A stretch of DNA of 64,000 bases from an uncultured Desulfovibrio sp. (GTDB taxonomy: Bacteria; Desulfobacterota; Desulfovibrionia; Desulfovibrionales; Desulfovibrionaceae): NCBI GenBank assembly GCA_913063155.1, contig CAJXYU010000002.1:124001-188000 (forward strand), read 5' to 3'. Both the position numbers and the translations under genes were made by a program. Shown piece by piece: positions 44,059-55,557 of the stretch. How positions within the stretch are numbered: the first letter of the stretch is position 1; every line of letters starts with the position of its first letter. The notes below the pieces were generated by a model. It was given only the letters and a program-made list of their open reading frames with translations, made no database searches and was not told where the DNA came from.

Positions 44059-44138
44059 CGCTGTGGTGTGAAATTTTCTTCACATGTTTGTCGCGGTTTT
44101 TGGCACGAATTAAAACGCCGACTCCGACGTTAACCCCG

Positions 44139-44160
44139 ACCCGTCCCTGACGGGTTTTTC
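44139..44160 (+). terminator. Terminator-like hairpin between ccmE and ccmF
   Basis: ACCCGTC, loop CCT, GACGGGT and four more T. It ends 14 bases before the ccmF ATG, so it could end the ccmE transcript or attenuate read-through into ccmFABCD. Confidence 0.6.
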
Positions 44161-44173
44161 TACAGGAGCTTGC

Positions 44174-46060
44174 ATGCAGCTGACCGCCTACATAGGACTC
44201 CTTTTCGCCTTGCTGATCTCCCTGTTCTCGGCCGGTGTGGCCGCCTGGGCCGCCTGGAGCGACCGGGACGACATCAAACCCCTGATCGAATACGGCAATA
44301 TCGCCGCAGCCATGGGCGTGGTCTTTTCCTCCCTGATCCTGCTCATGGCCCTGGCGGCGCGGAACTATTCCTTCATGTATGTGTACGAACAGGTGGACAA
44401 TACCCTGAGCTTCGTCTACACCCTCACCGCTTTCTGGGGGGGGCGTGAAGGATCTCTGCTCTTCTGGGAACTGATCATCGCCGTCAGCGGTGTGGTTTAT
44501 CTCTATTCCCCCAGCTACAAGGCCCTGGCGCCGCGCACCAAGCTCTACTTCTGGGCCATTTTCATGACCATCCAGGCCTTCTTCCTGCTGCTGCTCACCG
44601 GCTGGAGCAACCCTTTCATGACCTTGGTGCCCGCGCCTGCCGACGGCCGCGGCCTCAATCCGCTGCTGCGCAACCCGGGCATGATTTTCCATCCGCCGCT
44701 CCTGTTCCTGGGATTTGCCGGGTACACCATCCCGGCGGCCTGCGCCCTGGCTTCCAGCCTGGCGGGTGAGGAAAAATCCTGGGTCAAGCTGACCCGCAAC
44801 TGGAACATCCTGGCCTGGGTCTTCCTGACCGCGGGCATCGTGCTGGGCGGTTGGTGGTCCTACATGGAACTGGGCTGGGGCGGCTACTGGGCATGGGACC
44901 CGGTGGAAAACGCTTCCCTGATTCCCTGGTTTTCGGGCACCGCCTTTCTGCATACAGCCCTCATCGAGCAGCGGCGCGGCGCACTGCAGCGTACCAACGT
45001 CTTTCTCATGGGCCTGACCTTTCTGCTCTGCATTTTCAGCACGTACCTGACCCGCAGCGGAGTCATTGAATCCCTGCATACCTTCGGTGAATCCGGGGTT
45101 TCGGCACCCCTCTTCATCTCCATGGTGGTGGGATTGGCTCTGACCTTGATAGGTACCTTCATGGGCGAACAGCACGTGAAGCGCTCCCTGAGCGATTTCA
45201 TGAGTCGGCAGGGTATGTTGGTCGCCGCGGCCTGGTTTTTCCTGGCGTTGGGCTTCGTCGTCACCCTGGGCACCATGTGGCCCGTGGTCAGCAAGCTCTG
45301 GAGCACCGAATCCGTGGGGCTCGGTCCGGACTTCTACAACCGGGTCTGCCTGCCTTTCCTCAGTCTGCTTGTCTTTGTTTTCGCCATCTGTCCCTGGCTG
45401 GGCTGGCGCGGCGGCATCCGCCACATGCGCGGCATGTTGGGAGCCTGCGGCGTTTTCGTGGGCACGGCGATAGTGCTTTTCGCTCTGGGCATGGCCAAGC
45501 CCCTGGCAGTGTTTGGTGCGGCCTCGGCTCTGACCGCCTGCGCCACCATCGTCATGCTGTTCGTCTTTTATCCGGGCATGCGCACAAGCCGCCAGTCCTG
45601 GGGCCAATACGGTATCCACTTGGGCGTGGCGTTGCTGGCTCTGGGTATCGCTTTCTCCGGCCCCTACAAGGAAGAGAGAGAAGTGCTTCTGGCCAAGGGG
45701 GAAAGCGTGCAATTGCAGGACTACACGCTGACTTTTGTCAACTCCAGGCAGGATGCCACCCCTGAATTCAAGGCGCGGCTCACCGGCGTCATCGAGGTAA
45801 GCCGGGGCAATGAAAAGTTGGGCCTGCTGCATCCCGAGAAACGCATTTACCGCAACTTTCCGCGTCAGCAGTTTGCCGAGGTCTCGGTCATCCCGAGCCT
45901 GGGCGATGAAATCTACGCCACCGTACTGGGCGTCGACGAAAGCGGCCGGGTCAGCTTCAAGGTCAGCGTCAACCCGCTGGTGAATTGGATCTGGATCGGA
46001 GGGACGCTCATGTGTCTGTTCGGTTTTCTGCTGCTCAAACGGCATCGCGAGGTAATCTGA
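44174..46060 (+). CDS. ccmF: Cytochrome c haem lyase subunit CcmF
   Basis: A 628-aa polytopic membrane protein with about 14-15 helices. The haem-handling tryptophan-rich motif is GGYWAWDPVENASLIPW, with conserved His residues in adjoining loops. It ligates haem delivered by CcmE to apocytochrome CXXCH motifs. Ribosome-binding site CAGGAG. Followed after 4 bp by ccmA. Confidence 0.95.
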   Translation: MQLTAYIGLLFALLISLFSAGVAAWAAWSDRDDIKPLIEYGNIAAAMGVVFSSLILLMALAARNYSFMYVYEQVDNTLSFVYTLTAFWGGREGSLLFWELIIAVSGVVYLYSPSYKALAPRTKLYFWAIFMTIQAFFLLLLTGWSNPFMTLVPAPADGRGLNPLLRNPGMIFHPPLLFLGFAGYTIPAACALASSLAGEEKSWVKLTRNWNILAWVFLTAGIVLGGWWSYMELGWGGYWAWDPVENASLIPWFSGTAFLHTALIEQRRGALQRTNVFLMGLTFLLCIFSTYLTRSGVIESLHTFGESGVSAPLFISMVVGLALTLIGTFMGEQHVKRSLSDFMSRQGMLVAAAWFFLALGFVVTLGTMWPVVSKLWSTESVGLGPDFYNRVCLPFLSLLVFVFAICPWLGWRGGIRHMRGMLGACGVFVGTAIVLFALGMAKPLAVFGAASALTACATIVMLFVFYPGMRTSRQSWGQYGIHLGVALLALGIAFSGPYKEEREVLLAKGESVQLQDYTLTFVNSRQDATPEFKARLTGVIEVSRGNEKLGLLHPEKRIYRNFPRQQFAEVSVIPSLGDEIYATVLGVDESGRVSFKVSVNPLVNWIWIGGTLMCLFGFLLLKRHREVI

Positions 46061-46064
46061 GTTC

Positions 46065-46733
46065 ATGGCCGGTACCTCCGACATACTTTTGTCCGTCAAA
46101 AAGGTAGCCAAGTTTTTCGGCCCCAAGCTGGTGTTTAAGGACGTCAGCTGCGAGCTCCGGGCGGGCGAGGTCCTGCTTGTGGCCGGTCCCAACGGCGCGG
46201 GCAAGTCTACGCTCATGAAGATCATGGCCGGTCTGTCGCGCCCTGCGGCAGGGGAAGTCTGCCTGAAGCTCGATCCCGAGCAGGTGGCTTATCTGGGGCA
46301 TGCCACCTTCATCTACCCGGGGCTGTCGGCCCGGGCCAACCTGTCCTTCTGGGCAGGCATGTACGGCCTGAAGCCTTCGCAGGAGGAATTGGACGCCGTT
46401 CTGGAACGGGTGGGGCTATTGCGCGCCGCCGAGGAAAAGGCGGGCGGATTCTCGCGTGGCATGGCCCAGCGCCTGAATCTTGCCCGCGTCTATCTGGTAC
46501 AGCCCGGTCTGATCTTCCTGGATGAACCGGGCACCGGACTGGACGTGAAGTCTTTGGCCACTTTGCGTAGGGAGATCGACGCATTTCGCGGGATGGGCGT
46601 GTCCATCGTCTGGGTCAGCCATCATTTGCTGGAAGATGTGAACATGGCAGACACGGTGCTTTCGCTGGCCAACCGTCGTATGGACTATTACGGCCCGGCC
46701 TCCGGGTTCGATGCCGGGAGCCTGGTATGCTGA
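46065..46733 (+). CDS. ccmA: Haem exporter ATP-binding protein CcmA
   Basis: A 222-aa ABC ATPase: Walker A GPNGAGKST, signature FSRGMAQR and Walker B LIFLDEPGTGLD. With CcmB it forms the ABC module that releases holo-CcmE from CcmC. Lies between ccmF and ccmB and overlaps ccmB by 7 bp. Confidence 0.93.
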   Translation: MAGTSDILLSVKKVAKFFGPKLVFKDVSCELRAGEVLLVAGPNGAGKSTLMKIMAGLSRPAAGEVCLKLDPEQVAYLGHATFIYPGLSARANLSFWAGMYGLKPSQEELDAVLERVGLLRAAEEKAGGFSRGMAQRLNLARVYLVQPGLIFLDEPGTGLDVKSLATLRREIDAFRGMGVSIVWVSHHLLEDVNMADTVLSLANRRMDYYGPASGFDAGSLVC

Positions 46734-47404
46734 GACGAGCCGCACTGATCGCCGCCAAGGACCTCAGGCTTTCCGTTTCGGGTGGACAGGGGTTGGTTCA
46801 GGCCGTACTGCTCGGTTTGCTGCTCATCTTCCTATTCAGCCTGTCCAAGCCGTTGGGCGGCGCCATTTCGTCCCAGGCCGCCGGGGCCATTTTCTGGCTT
46901 TCCTCGGCGTTCGGACTGGTCCTGATCTTCAATGATCTTTTCAGCCTGGAAGAGTCGAACGGCGCTCGGCTCGGCCTGCTGTCCTCGCCCGTGCCCGTGC
47001 ATGCGGTCTGGGTAGGCAAGGGAGTGGCCGGGCTTTGTCTGCTGCTCATTACTCAGATCGTCTTTCTTCCGGCCTCCATCGCCTTTCTGGGGCAGTCCGT
47101 GAACGGCTCCTTCAGGCTCATGGTTCTGACCGTGTTGCTGGCCGACATCGGTCTGGTGGTCCTGGGGGCGCTGCTGGGTGCGCTTTCCCAGGGGCAGGGT
47201 GCCCGTGAGTCCCTGCTGTCCGTGATCATTTTTCCCTTGCTGCTGCCCGTTCTCCTGGGCGGCATTACCCTGTTCGGCATGGCTCTGTCGGGGGAGGATA
47301 TGGCCGAGGCGGACAAATGGCTTGGCGTCATCGGCGCCTTTGACGGTGTTTTTTCCGGGGCGGGGCTGATCCTGTTCCCGTTCGTATACAGCGGCGAAGA
47401 GTAG
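46727..47404 (+). CDS. ccmB: Haem exporter membrane subunit CcmB
   Basis: 225 aa with six hydrophobic helices. The N-terminal AALIAAKDLRLSVSGGQG is the cytoplasmic coupling segment typical of CcmB, and LLGALSQGQGARESLLSVIIFPLLLPV-type helices match the family. Starts inside ccmA (overlap of 7 bp); ccmC follows 11 bp later. Confidence 0.92.
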   Translation: MLRRAALIAAKDLRLSVSGGQGLVQAVLLGLLLIFLFSLSKPLGGAISSQAAGAIFWLSSAFGLVLIFNDLFSLEESNGARLGLLSSPVPVHAVWVGKGVAGLCLLLITQIVFLPASIAFLGQSVNGSFRLMVLTVLLADIGLVVLGALLGALSQGQGARESLLSVIIFPLLLPVLLGGITLFGMALSGEDMAEADKWLGVIGAFDGVFSGAGLILFPFVYSGEE

Positions 47405-47415
47405 GAGCGAAAACA

Positions 47416-48081
47416 ATGGACAAGGCAAAATTGCTGGCCATCCTGGCCGCACCGGCCCTGGTGCTGCACCAGTGGATGATCTGGTTCTACGCGCCCGTGG
47501 CCCAGTCCGGTCCGGTTCAGAAGATATTTTACATGCATCTGCCGTGTTCCTGGTGGGCGCTGGTGAGCTTTTTCATCGTCTTCGGGGCCAGCGGCCTGTA
47601 CCTGATCACCCGCGACGACAAGTACGACCGTTTGGCGGGAGCATCCGCCGAACTGGGCGTGCTGTTGGCCACACTGGCCCTGGGAACCGGCTCCACGTGG
47701 GCCCGTGCCGAATGGGGCTACTGGTGGCTTTGGGACCCCAAGCTGACCACCACGCTCATCATGTGGTACGTCTATGCCGGCTATCTTGTCCTTCGGGCCT
47801 CGCCCGTGGGCGGCAGCCGCAGGGCGCTTGTCTGCGCCGTGCTCGGCGTGGTGGCGTTCCTGGACGTGCCCCTGGTGTTTTTCGCGGCCAAACTGTGGGG
47901 CAGCGCCCATCCGGACGGCGTGGCCCGGCAGGGCAGCGGCATGACCGCACCCATGTGGCGCACCTTCTTCATGGGCCTGGCGGCCTTCGGCTTGCTTTGG
48001 GGCGGCGTCCTCATGGCTCGCGTGAGGCAGTTTTCTCAGAGGGCGCGGCTCGACGCCCTGCTGGTCTGGGACGAGGAATAG
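47416..48081 (+). CDS. ccmC: Haem-delivery membrane protein CcmC
   Basis: 221 aa with six helices. The tryptophan-rich haem motif WGYWWLWDPKLTTTLI is intact, with His in QKIFYMHLPCSW and in the later loop GSAHPDG. CcmC loads haem on CcmE. Ribosome-binding site AGGAG. Followed by ccmD. Confidence 0.94.
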   Translation: MDKAKLLAILAAPALVLHQWMIWFYAPVAQSGPVQKIFYMHLPCSWWALVSFFIVFGASGLYLITRDDKYDRLAGASAELGVLLATLALGTGSTWARAEWGYWWLWDPKLTTTLIMWYVYAGYLVLRASPVGGSRRALVCAVLGVVAFLDVPLVFFAAKLWGSAHPDGVARQGSGMTAPMWRTFFMGLAAFGLLWGGVLMARVRQFSQRARLDALLVWDEE

Positions 48082-48122
48082 CAGTCAATACATTCGATAA
48101 ACCCGCAACACGGAGATTTTCC

Positions 48123-48269
48123 ATGTCAGCGATCACATACCTTTTCATCGCCAACGTCATTGTCTGGCTCGGACTGGCCGGATACGTCGTTTTCCTGACG
48201 GGTCGTTCCAAGGCCCTGGACCGCCGCATCAGGCAGCTGGAAATGCTGGGGGAAGACAATGGCCGCTAA
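48123..48269 (+). CDS. ccmD: CcmD-like small membrane protein
   Basis: 48 aa: a single N-terminal helix (TYLFIANVIVWLGLAGYVVF) followed by a basic cytoplasmic coil (RSKALDRRIRQLEML). This is the topology and position of CcmD, needed to release holo-CcmE from CcmABC. Start ATG follows CGGAGA. Overlaps the next gene by 11 bp. Confidence 0.85.
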   Translation: MSAITYLFIANVIVWLGLAGYVVFLTGRSKALDRRIRQLEMLGEDNGR

Positions 48270-48840
48270 CATCAACCTTCTAGGGCGCAAGGTCCTGCTC
48301 ACAGGTATCTTTCTGAGTCTGGCCGCCATGTTCGTGTCTTCCATCCTGTACAGGGTGGAACATCCCAATCTGACCGTGCAGAGCAAACAGCAGCGACATG
48401 CCCCCGAAGGGATGCGACAAATGGGCATGGGCGGGCTCAAGGAGATGATGGCCAAGGTCGAGTCCGAGCCCGAAAACGTGAACAACCTCATCGAGCTCAG
48501 CAACGCCTTTCTCATGATGCGCGCCTGGGACAGGGCGCTGGTGTTCTTGGAAAAGGCCCGTGCCCTGCAGCCGGACAACCTCATGATCCTCAAGAGCGTG
48601 GGTATCTGCTACTTCCAGAAGCAGAAATACGAGGAGGCCGTGGAGGTTTATGAGCATATTCTTGGGCTGGACGACAAGGATGCTTTGGCTCATTATAATC
48701 TTGGTATTATTTTCAGGCACTTCCTCCATGATCCGGAAAGCTCCGCCAGGCATTTCCGCGCCGTGCTTGACTTGGCGCATAATGATGAGGAAATGAAGAA
48801 AAACGCCCGAAGTGAGCTCAAGGAACTCGGAAAGTTGTAA
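48259..48840 (+). CDS. TPR membrane protein of the ccm operon (CcmI/NrfG-like)
   Basis: 193 aa: an N-terminal membrane helix (VLLTGIFLSLAAMFVSSIL) and a periplasmic TPR domain (e.g. AWDRALVFLEKARALQPDNL; YEEAVEVYEHILGLDDKDAL). By position it plays the apocytochrome-handling part of CcmI/CcmH-C; no CcmG thioredoxin or CcmH CxxC protein follows, and the operon appears to end here. Confidence 0.85.
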   Translation: MAANINLLGRKVLLTGIFLSLAAMFVSSILYRVEHPNLTVQSKQQRHAPEGMRQMGMGGLKEMMAKVESEPENVNNLIELSNAFLMMRAWDRALVFLEKARALQPDNLMILKSVGICYFQKQKYEEAVEVYEHILGLDDKDALAHYNLGIIFRHFLHDPESSARHFRAVLDLAHNDEEMKKNARSELKELGKL

Positions 48841-48878
48841 CTTGTTGAAATTGTTGGCCGCCGCCACGGCTGGCATTG

Positions 48879-48906
48879 TTGACATGTTTGGTAAATTCTC
48901 TAGAAT
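48879..48906 (+). promoter_or_regulatory. Sigma-70 promoter of the liv operon
   Basis: TTGACA (48879-48884), 16-base spacer, TAGAAT (48901-48906). About 118 bp upstream of livK, giving a leader with a GC hairpin (48959-48989: AGCGGGGGGC with GCCGCCCGCT, one mismatch). Confidence 0.65.
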
Positions 48907-49024
48907 GCTTACTTTCCGCCTTTAGTTCTTTTACAATTGGTAACAAGTGTCACCGTTTAGCGGGGGGCGCACCCGTTGCCGCCCGCTTGAATCGTTGGAA
49001 ACTCTAAGATGAGGAGAGGAAAGA

Positions 49025-50167
49025 ATGAGAGGGAAACTGAGTTTCGTGCTCATGGCGTTCGCGCTCATGGGCCTGCTGCTCGCTGGTTGCGGCGGTGAAG
49101 ACAAGAAGGAAGCCGAGGCTCCGGCCAAGAAATTGATTCTCGGTGTTGCCGGCGCCCACAGCGGCGACCTGGCTTCCTACGGGCTGCCCACCGTCAACGC
49201 AGCCAAGCTTGTTGCTGCCGACATCAACGCCAAGGGCGGCGTGCTCGGCATGCAGGTGGAAGTGGTCGCCCAGGATGACCAGTGCAAACCTGAAATGGCC
49301 ACCAATGCCGCCACCAAGCTGATGTCCGACGACGTGAAGATCGTTCTCGGCCACATCTGCTCCGGCGCCACCAAGGCCGCCCTTGAAATCTACCGGGACG
49401 GCAAGATCGTCTGCATGTCCCCCTCCGCCACCAACCCGCCTCTGACCCAGAGCGGCGACTATCCAAATTTCTTCCGCACCATCGCATCCGACGACGCGCA
49501 GGCCATGTTGGAAGTGGAGTTCGCCAAAAAGCTCGGTCTCAAGAAACTCGCCGTCATTCACGACAAGGGTGACTACGGCAAGGGCTTTGCCGTCTTCTGC
49601 AAACAGTTCCTGGAAGCCGACAGCGGTATGGAAGTGGTTCTGTTCGAAGGAGTCACCCCCGGCGCGGTGGACTATTCCGCTGTCGTCCAGAAGATCAAGA
49701 ATTCCGGCGCTGACGGAGTCATCTACGGCGGCTACCATCCGGAAGCCTCCAAGATCGTCACCACGATGCGCAAAAAGGGCGTTGAGATTCCCTTCCTGTC
49801 CGATGACGGCGTGAAGGACGACACCTTCATCAAAGTCGCCGGCGAATATGCTGAAGGCGTTTATGCCACCGGCCCCCGCGACATTTCCGCCAACCCGCTG
49901 TACGCAGTGGCCGAAGAAGCCCATAAGAAGGAGTTCGGTTCCGATCCCGGCGCATTCTTCTTCCAGGCCTATGCAGCCTCCCAGGCGCTGCTGAACGCCG
50001 TGGAAAAGGCCGGCGGCACCGATTACGACAAGGTCGTGGAAGCGCTGCGCACCCAGTACGTTGAAACGCCTCTCGGCAAGATCAAGTTCGACGAACGTGG
50101 TGATGCGGAAGGCGTCGGCTTCTCCGTGTATCAGGTCAAGAACGGCCAGTACGTGGAACTCAAGTAG
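49025..50167 (+). CDS. livK: Branched-chain amino-acid ABC transporter binding protein
   Basis: A 380-aa lipoprotein (lipobox LLAGC, near residue 22) of the type I periplasmic-binding (LivJ/LivK) family. GVAGAHSGDLASYGLPTVNA starts the fold, CSGATKAALEIYRDG and ATNPPLTQSG follow in the ligand pocket, and IYGGYHPEASKIVTTMR is typical. Ribosome-binding site GAGGAGAG. First gene of livKHMGF. The range of substrates (Leu/Ile/Val or other amides) is not certain. Confidence 0.92.
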   Translation: MRGKLSFVLMAFALMGLLLAGCGGEDKKEAEAPAKKLILGVAGAHSGDLASYGLPTVNAAKLVAADINAKGGVLGMQVEVVAQDDQCKPEMATNAATKLMSDDVKIVLGHICSGATKAALEIYRDGKIVCMSPSATNPPLTQSGDYPNFFRTIASDDAQAMLEVEFAKKLGLKKLAVIHDKGDYGKGFAVFCKQFLEADSGMEVVLFEGVTPGAVDYSAVVQKIKNSGADGVIYGGYHPEASKIVTTMRKKGVEIPFLSDDGVKDDTFIKVAGEYAEGVYATGPRDISANPLYAVAEEAHKKEFGSDPGAFFFQAYAASQALLNAVEKAGGTDYDKVVEALRTQYVETPLGKIKFDERGDAEGVGFSVYQVKNGQYVELK

Positions 50168-50191
50168 CATAAACGGAAACGCGTTTCAGAA

Positions 50192-50215
50192 GGGGACGGG
50201 CAAGGGCCCGTCCCC
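50192..50215 (+). other. Inter-cistronic hairpin livK-livH
   Basis: A perfect 10-bp GC stem (GGGGACGGGC with GCCCGTCCCC, loop AAGG) without a T-run. Such hairpins behind binding-protein genes commonly protect the upstream mRNA and lower permease expression. A 12-bp palindrome GAAACGCGTTTC lies just before it (50176-50187). Confidence 0.6.
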
Positions 50216-50247
50216 TGATTGCGTACAGAAGGCATATAGGAAAACTG

Positions 50248-51150
50248 ATGGAATATTTCCTTGAACTATTCTTCGGCGGACTTACCCGTGGAAGTATCTA
50301 CGCCCTGATCGCCCTTGGCTATACCATGGTCTACGGGATCATCGAGCTGATCAACTTCGCTCACGGCGAGATTTACATGATCGGAGCATTCACCGGACTC
50401 ATCGTGGCCGGTGTGCTTGGCGCTCTCGGCTTTCCGGGCAGCGCCATTCTTGTTTTCGCCATTGTGGCTGCGGTCATCTATTCGGCCGCATACGGCTTCA
50501 CCATCGAGAAGATCGCGTACAGACCCTTGCGCGGCGCAGCGCGGCTTTCCCCGCTGATCTCCGCCATCGGTATGTCCATCTTTTTGCAGAACTACGTGAT
50601 GCTGGCCCAGACCTCCGACTTTCTGCCCTTCCCGAGCCTGCTTCCGGAACTCGGTTTCGTGAAGCACTTCAAGGGAATCCTCGGCAGTTCCGATTTCATC
50701 ATCATCGTGACCACCATCGTGGTCTGCGTGGCGCTGACCTTGTTCATCAAGTACACCAAGATGGGCAAGGCCATGCGCGCCACTGCCCAGAACCGCACAA
50801 TGGCCCAGCTTGTCGGCGTCAGCGTGGATACCGTCATCTCGGTCACCTTCATCATCGGCTCCAGCCTGGCGGCGGTGGGGGGCGTGCTCATAGCCTCGCA
50901 TATCGGCCAAATCAACTACTACATCGGCTTCATAGCCGGGCTGAAGGCTTTCACCGCGGCGGTTCTCGGGGGCATCGGGTCCATCCCCGGCGCAATGCTG
51001 GGCGGCTTGGTGCTCGGTCTCACCGAAGCGTTCGCCACGGGCTACGTGTCCTCGGACTACGAGGACGTGTTTGCCTTCGCCCTGTTGGTCCTGATTCTTA
51101 TCTTCAGGCCGTCGGGCATCATGGGTAAAGAGAAGATTCAAAAAGTGTAA
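50248..51150 (+). CDS. livH: Branched-chain amino-acid ABC permease LivH
   Basis: A 300-aa membrane permease with about eight helices. Motifs: GLTRGSIYALIALGYTMVYG and INFAHGEIYMIGAF near the start, and the EAA-like loop GLKAFTAAVLGGIGSIPGAM. Second gene in the liv operon, separated from livK by the mRNA hairpin. Confidence 0.94.
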   Translation: MEYFLELFFGGLTRGSIYALIALGYTMVYGIIELINFAHGEIYMIGAFTGLIVAGVLGALGFPGSAILVFAIVAAVIYSAAYGFTIEKIAYRPLRGAARLSPLISAIGMSIFLQNYVMLAQTSDFLPFPSLLPELGFVKHFKGILGSSDFIIIVTTIVVCVALTLFIKYTKMGKAMRATAQNRTMAQLVGVSVDTVISVTFIIGSSLAAVGGVLIASHIGQINYYIGFIAGLKAFTAAVLGGIGSIPGAMLGGLVLGLTEAFATGYVSSDYEDVFAFALLVLILIFRPSGIMGKEKIQKV

Positions 51151-51204
51151 ATAATTGCGGCCGGTTCGGATTTGCCGCATCAAATAGATTTCAAGGAACA
51201 CAAC

Positions 51205-52497
51205 GTGAGCAACGTGACAAAAGCAGATACGGGCGCATCGCAAAACCCAGTGGCGTTCTTTCTGACCGCCGGGTGCGAGAGTTTCGCCGAGTCGCTGAGG
51301 AAGTCCGTCCTTGCAAGCCTGTGGTTCATCTTCCTGACGTTTCCCATCATGGTCATCAAGGTGGATACCATCAACAAGACCATAGATTGGCGATGGATGA
51401 ACATGGCTTACATCGGCATCGGTACCTTTGTGCTCTCCTTTGTCTGGCGCTGGGCGCTGGCCCGCAAGGAGCTGACCAAGGAAGAGAGCACCAGGGAAAA
51501 TATTTCGGAAAAGATGTTGGACCGGATCAGTTCCAACTCCTACGCCAAATACGGTTTCCTGGCCCTGTTCGCGGCCGCGGCCGTGGTATTTCCCCACGCA
51601 GTGGGCATGTACCAGACCAACATCATGATCTCCTGCCTCATCTACATCGTGCTCGGCCTCGGCTTGAACATGGTGGTGGGCATAGCCGGGCTGCTGCACC
51701 TGGGCTATGTGGCCTTCTACGCGGTGGGGGCATACTCCTACGCCCTGCTGAACATGCACTACGGCATCGGCTTCTGGACCGCGCTTCCCATCGGTGCGTT
51801 GTTCGGCGTGGTCTTCGCCGTGCTGTTGGGCCTGCCGGTCCTGCGGCTGCGAGGCGACTATCTGGCCATCGTCACCTTGGGTTTCGGGGAGATCGTACGT
51901 CTCGTGCTGGAGAATTGGGGGGATGTGACCATGGGACCCAGCGGCATCTCCGGAATCGATCGCCCGGGATTCTTCGGCGTCAAGTTCGGGGTCATGGATT
52001 CCATCACCTACGCCTACTACATCATGTTGGGGCTGCTGATCTTCACCATTTTCGTCATCAACCGGTTGCAGAACTCCAGGTTGGGCAGGGCGCTTCTGGC
52101 CCTGCGGGAAGACGAAATCGCCAGTCAGGCCATGGGCATCGACCGGACCAAGGCCAAACTGCTGGCGTTCGCCCTGGGGTCCTGCTGGGCAGGTCTGGCC
52201 GGCGTGGTCTTCGCGGCCAAGACGACCTTCATCAATCCGGCCAGCTTCACCTTCTGGGAATCGGCCATCGTTCTGTCCGTGGTGGTCATCGGCGGGATGG
52301 GCTCCATCCGCGGCGTCATCGCGGGGGCCGTCATCCTGGTTCTCATGCCCGAATACCTGCGGGCATTCTCCGAATTCCGGATGCTTGTTTTCGGTGCGAC
52401 CATGGTGCTTGTCATGGTCTTCCGCCCGCAGGGGCTGATCAGCGCCAAGCGCAAGATATACACATACGTCAAGGGAAAGAGCGCGACCAATGAGTAA
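51205..52497 (+). CDS. livM: Branched-chain amino-acid ABC permease LivM
   Basis: 430 aa from the GTG at 51205 (CAAGGAA upstream), preferred over a TTG at 51172. N-terminal ~100 residues form an additional region with two helices, as in longer LivM proteins. The conserved core has GLGLNMVVGIAGLLHLGYVA, LRLRGDYLAIVTLGFGEIVR and GGMGSIRGVIAG. Overlaps livG by 8 bp. Confidence 0.92.
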   Translation: MSNVTKADTGASQNPVAFFLTAGCESFAESLRKSVLASLWFIFLTFPIMVIKVDTINKTIDWRWMNMAYIGIGTFVLSFVWRWALARKELTKEESTRENISEKMLDRISSNSYAKYGFLALFAAAAVVFPHAVGMYQTNIMISCLIYIVLGLGLNMVVGIAGLLHLGYVAFYAVGAYSYALLNMHYGIGFWTALPIGALFGVVFAVLLGLPVLRLRGDYLAIVTLGFGEIVRLVLENWGDVTMGPSGISGIDRPGFFGVKFGVMDSITYAYYIMLGLLIFTIFVINRLQNSRLGRALLALREDEIASQAMGIDRTKAKLLAFALGSCWAGLAGVVFAAKTTFINPASFTFWESAIVLSVVVIGGMGSIRGVIAGAVILVLMPEYLRAFSEFRMLVFGATMVLVMVFRPQGLISAKRKIYTYVKGKSATNE

Positions 52498-53273
52498 TCC
52501 CGTACTGCAAGTCAACGACATTAGCATGGACTTCGGGGGCATCCGCGCTCTCGATGAAATCCAACTGGATGTGCGCCAGGGAGAAATCGCGGCGCTCATA
52601 GGACCTAACGGTGCGGGCAAGACCACCTTCTTCAACTGCATCACCGGCATCTATACTCCCACCACCGGGGATGTACTGGTGTCGCCGGAGGGGGGAGCTG
52701 CCAAACGCATCAACGGTATGAAGCCCAATCTGGTCACCGAGTTGGGCATGGCCCGCACCTTCCAGAACATCCGACTGTTTCCGTCCATGACCGTTTTGGA
52801 AAACGTTATGATCGGCACGCACTGCCGCACCCGGTCAGGGCTGTGGGGGGCCGTGACCCGCAACCGGGCCACCCGCAAGGAAGAGGCGGATACCATCGAA
52901 AAGAGCTTTCATCTGCTGGAGCTCATGAATCTGGAGCAGTACAGTAATGAACTGGCCTGCAATCTGCCTTACGGCAAGCAGCGCCGCCTGGAGATCGCCC
53001 GCGCCCTGGCCACCGGCCCGTTCCTGTTGCTGCTGGACGAGCCGGCCGCAGGCATGAACCCGCAGGAAACCATGGCTCTCAAGGAACTTGTTCTGGACAT
53101 TCGCGAGCGGTTCAATATCTCCATCCTGCTCATCGAACACGACATGAAGATGGTCATGAGCACCTCGGACCGCGTGTTCGTCCTTGAATACGGCCGCCTC
53201 ATCGCGCACGGCACCCCGAAAGAGGTCAGTGAAAATCCGGCGGTCATCAAGGCGTATCTCGGGGAGGATGAAG

Positions 53274-53281
<8 letters not shown>
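52490..53281 (+). CDS. livG: Branched-chain amino-acid ABC ATPase LivG
   Basis: 263 aa. Walker A GPNGAGKTT, signature LPYGKQRRLEIARAL, Walker B LLLLDEPAAGMN and ending EVSENPAVIKAYLGED are standard LivG features. Overlaps both neighbours by 8 bp, so translation is coupled. Confidence 0.94.
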
Positions 53282-55516
<2,235 letters not shown>

Positions 55517-55557
55517 GCCTCAAGGTATACTGCCGCCCGCAAAACGGAGACATATAC

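Noticed and set aside
43979-46225. Long open frame antisense to ccmE-ccmF
   Set aside because: Same GC-driven artefact; the plus strand encodes clear CcmE and CcmF.
50266-52650. Long open frame antisense to livH-livM
   Set aside because: Covers two unmistakable permease genes on the other strand.
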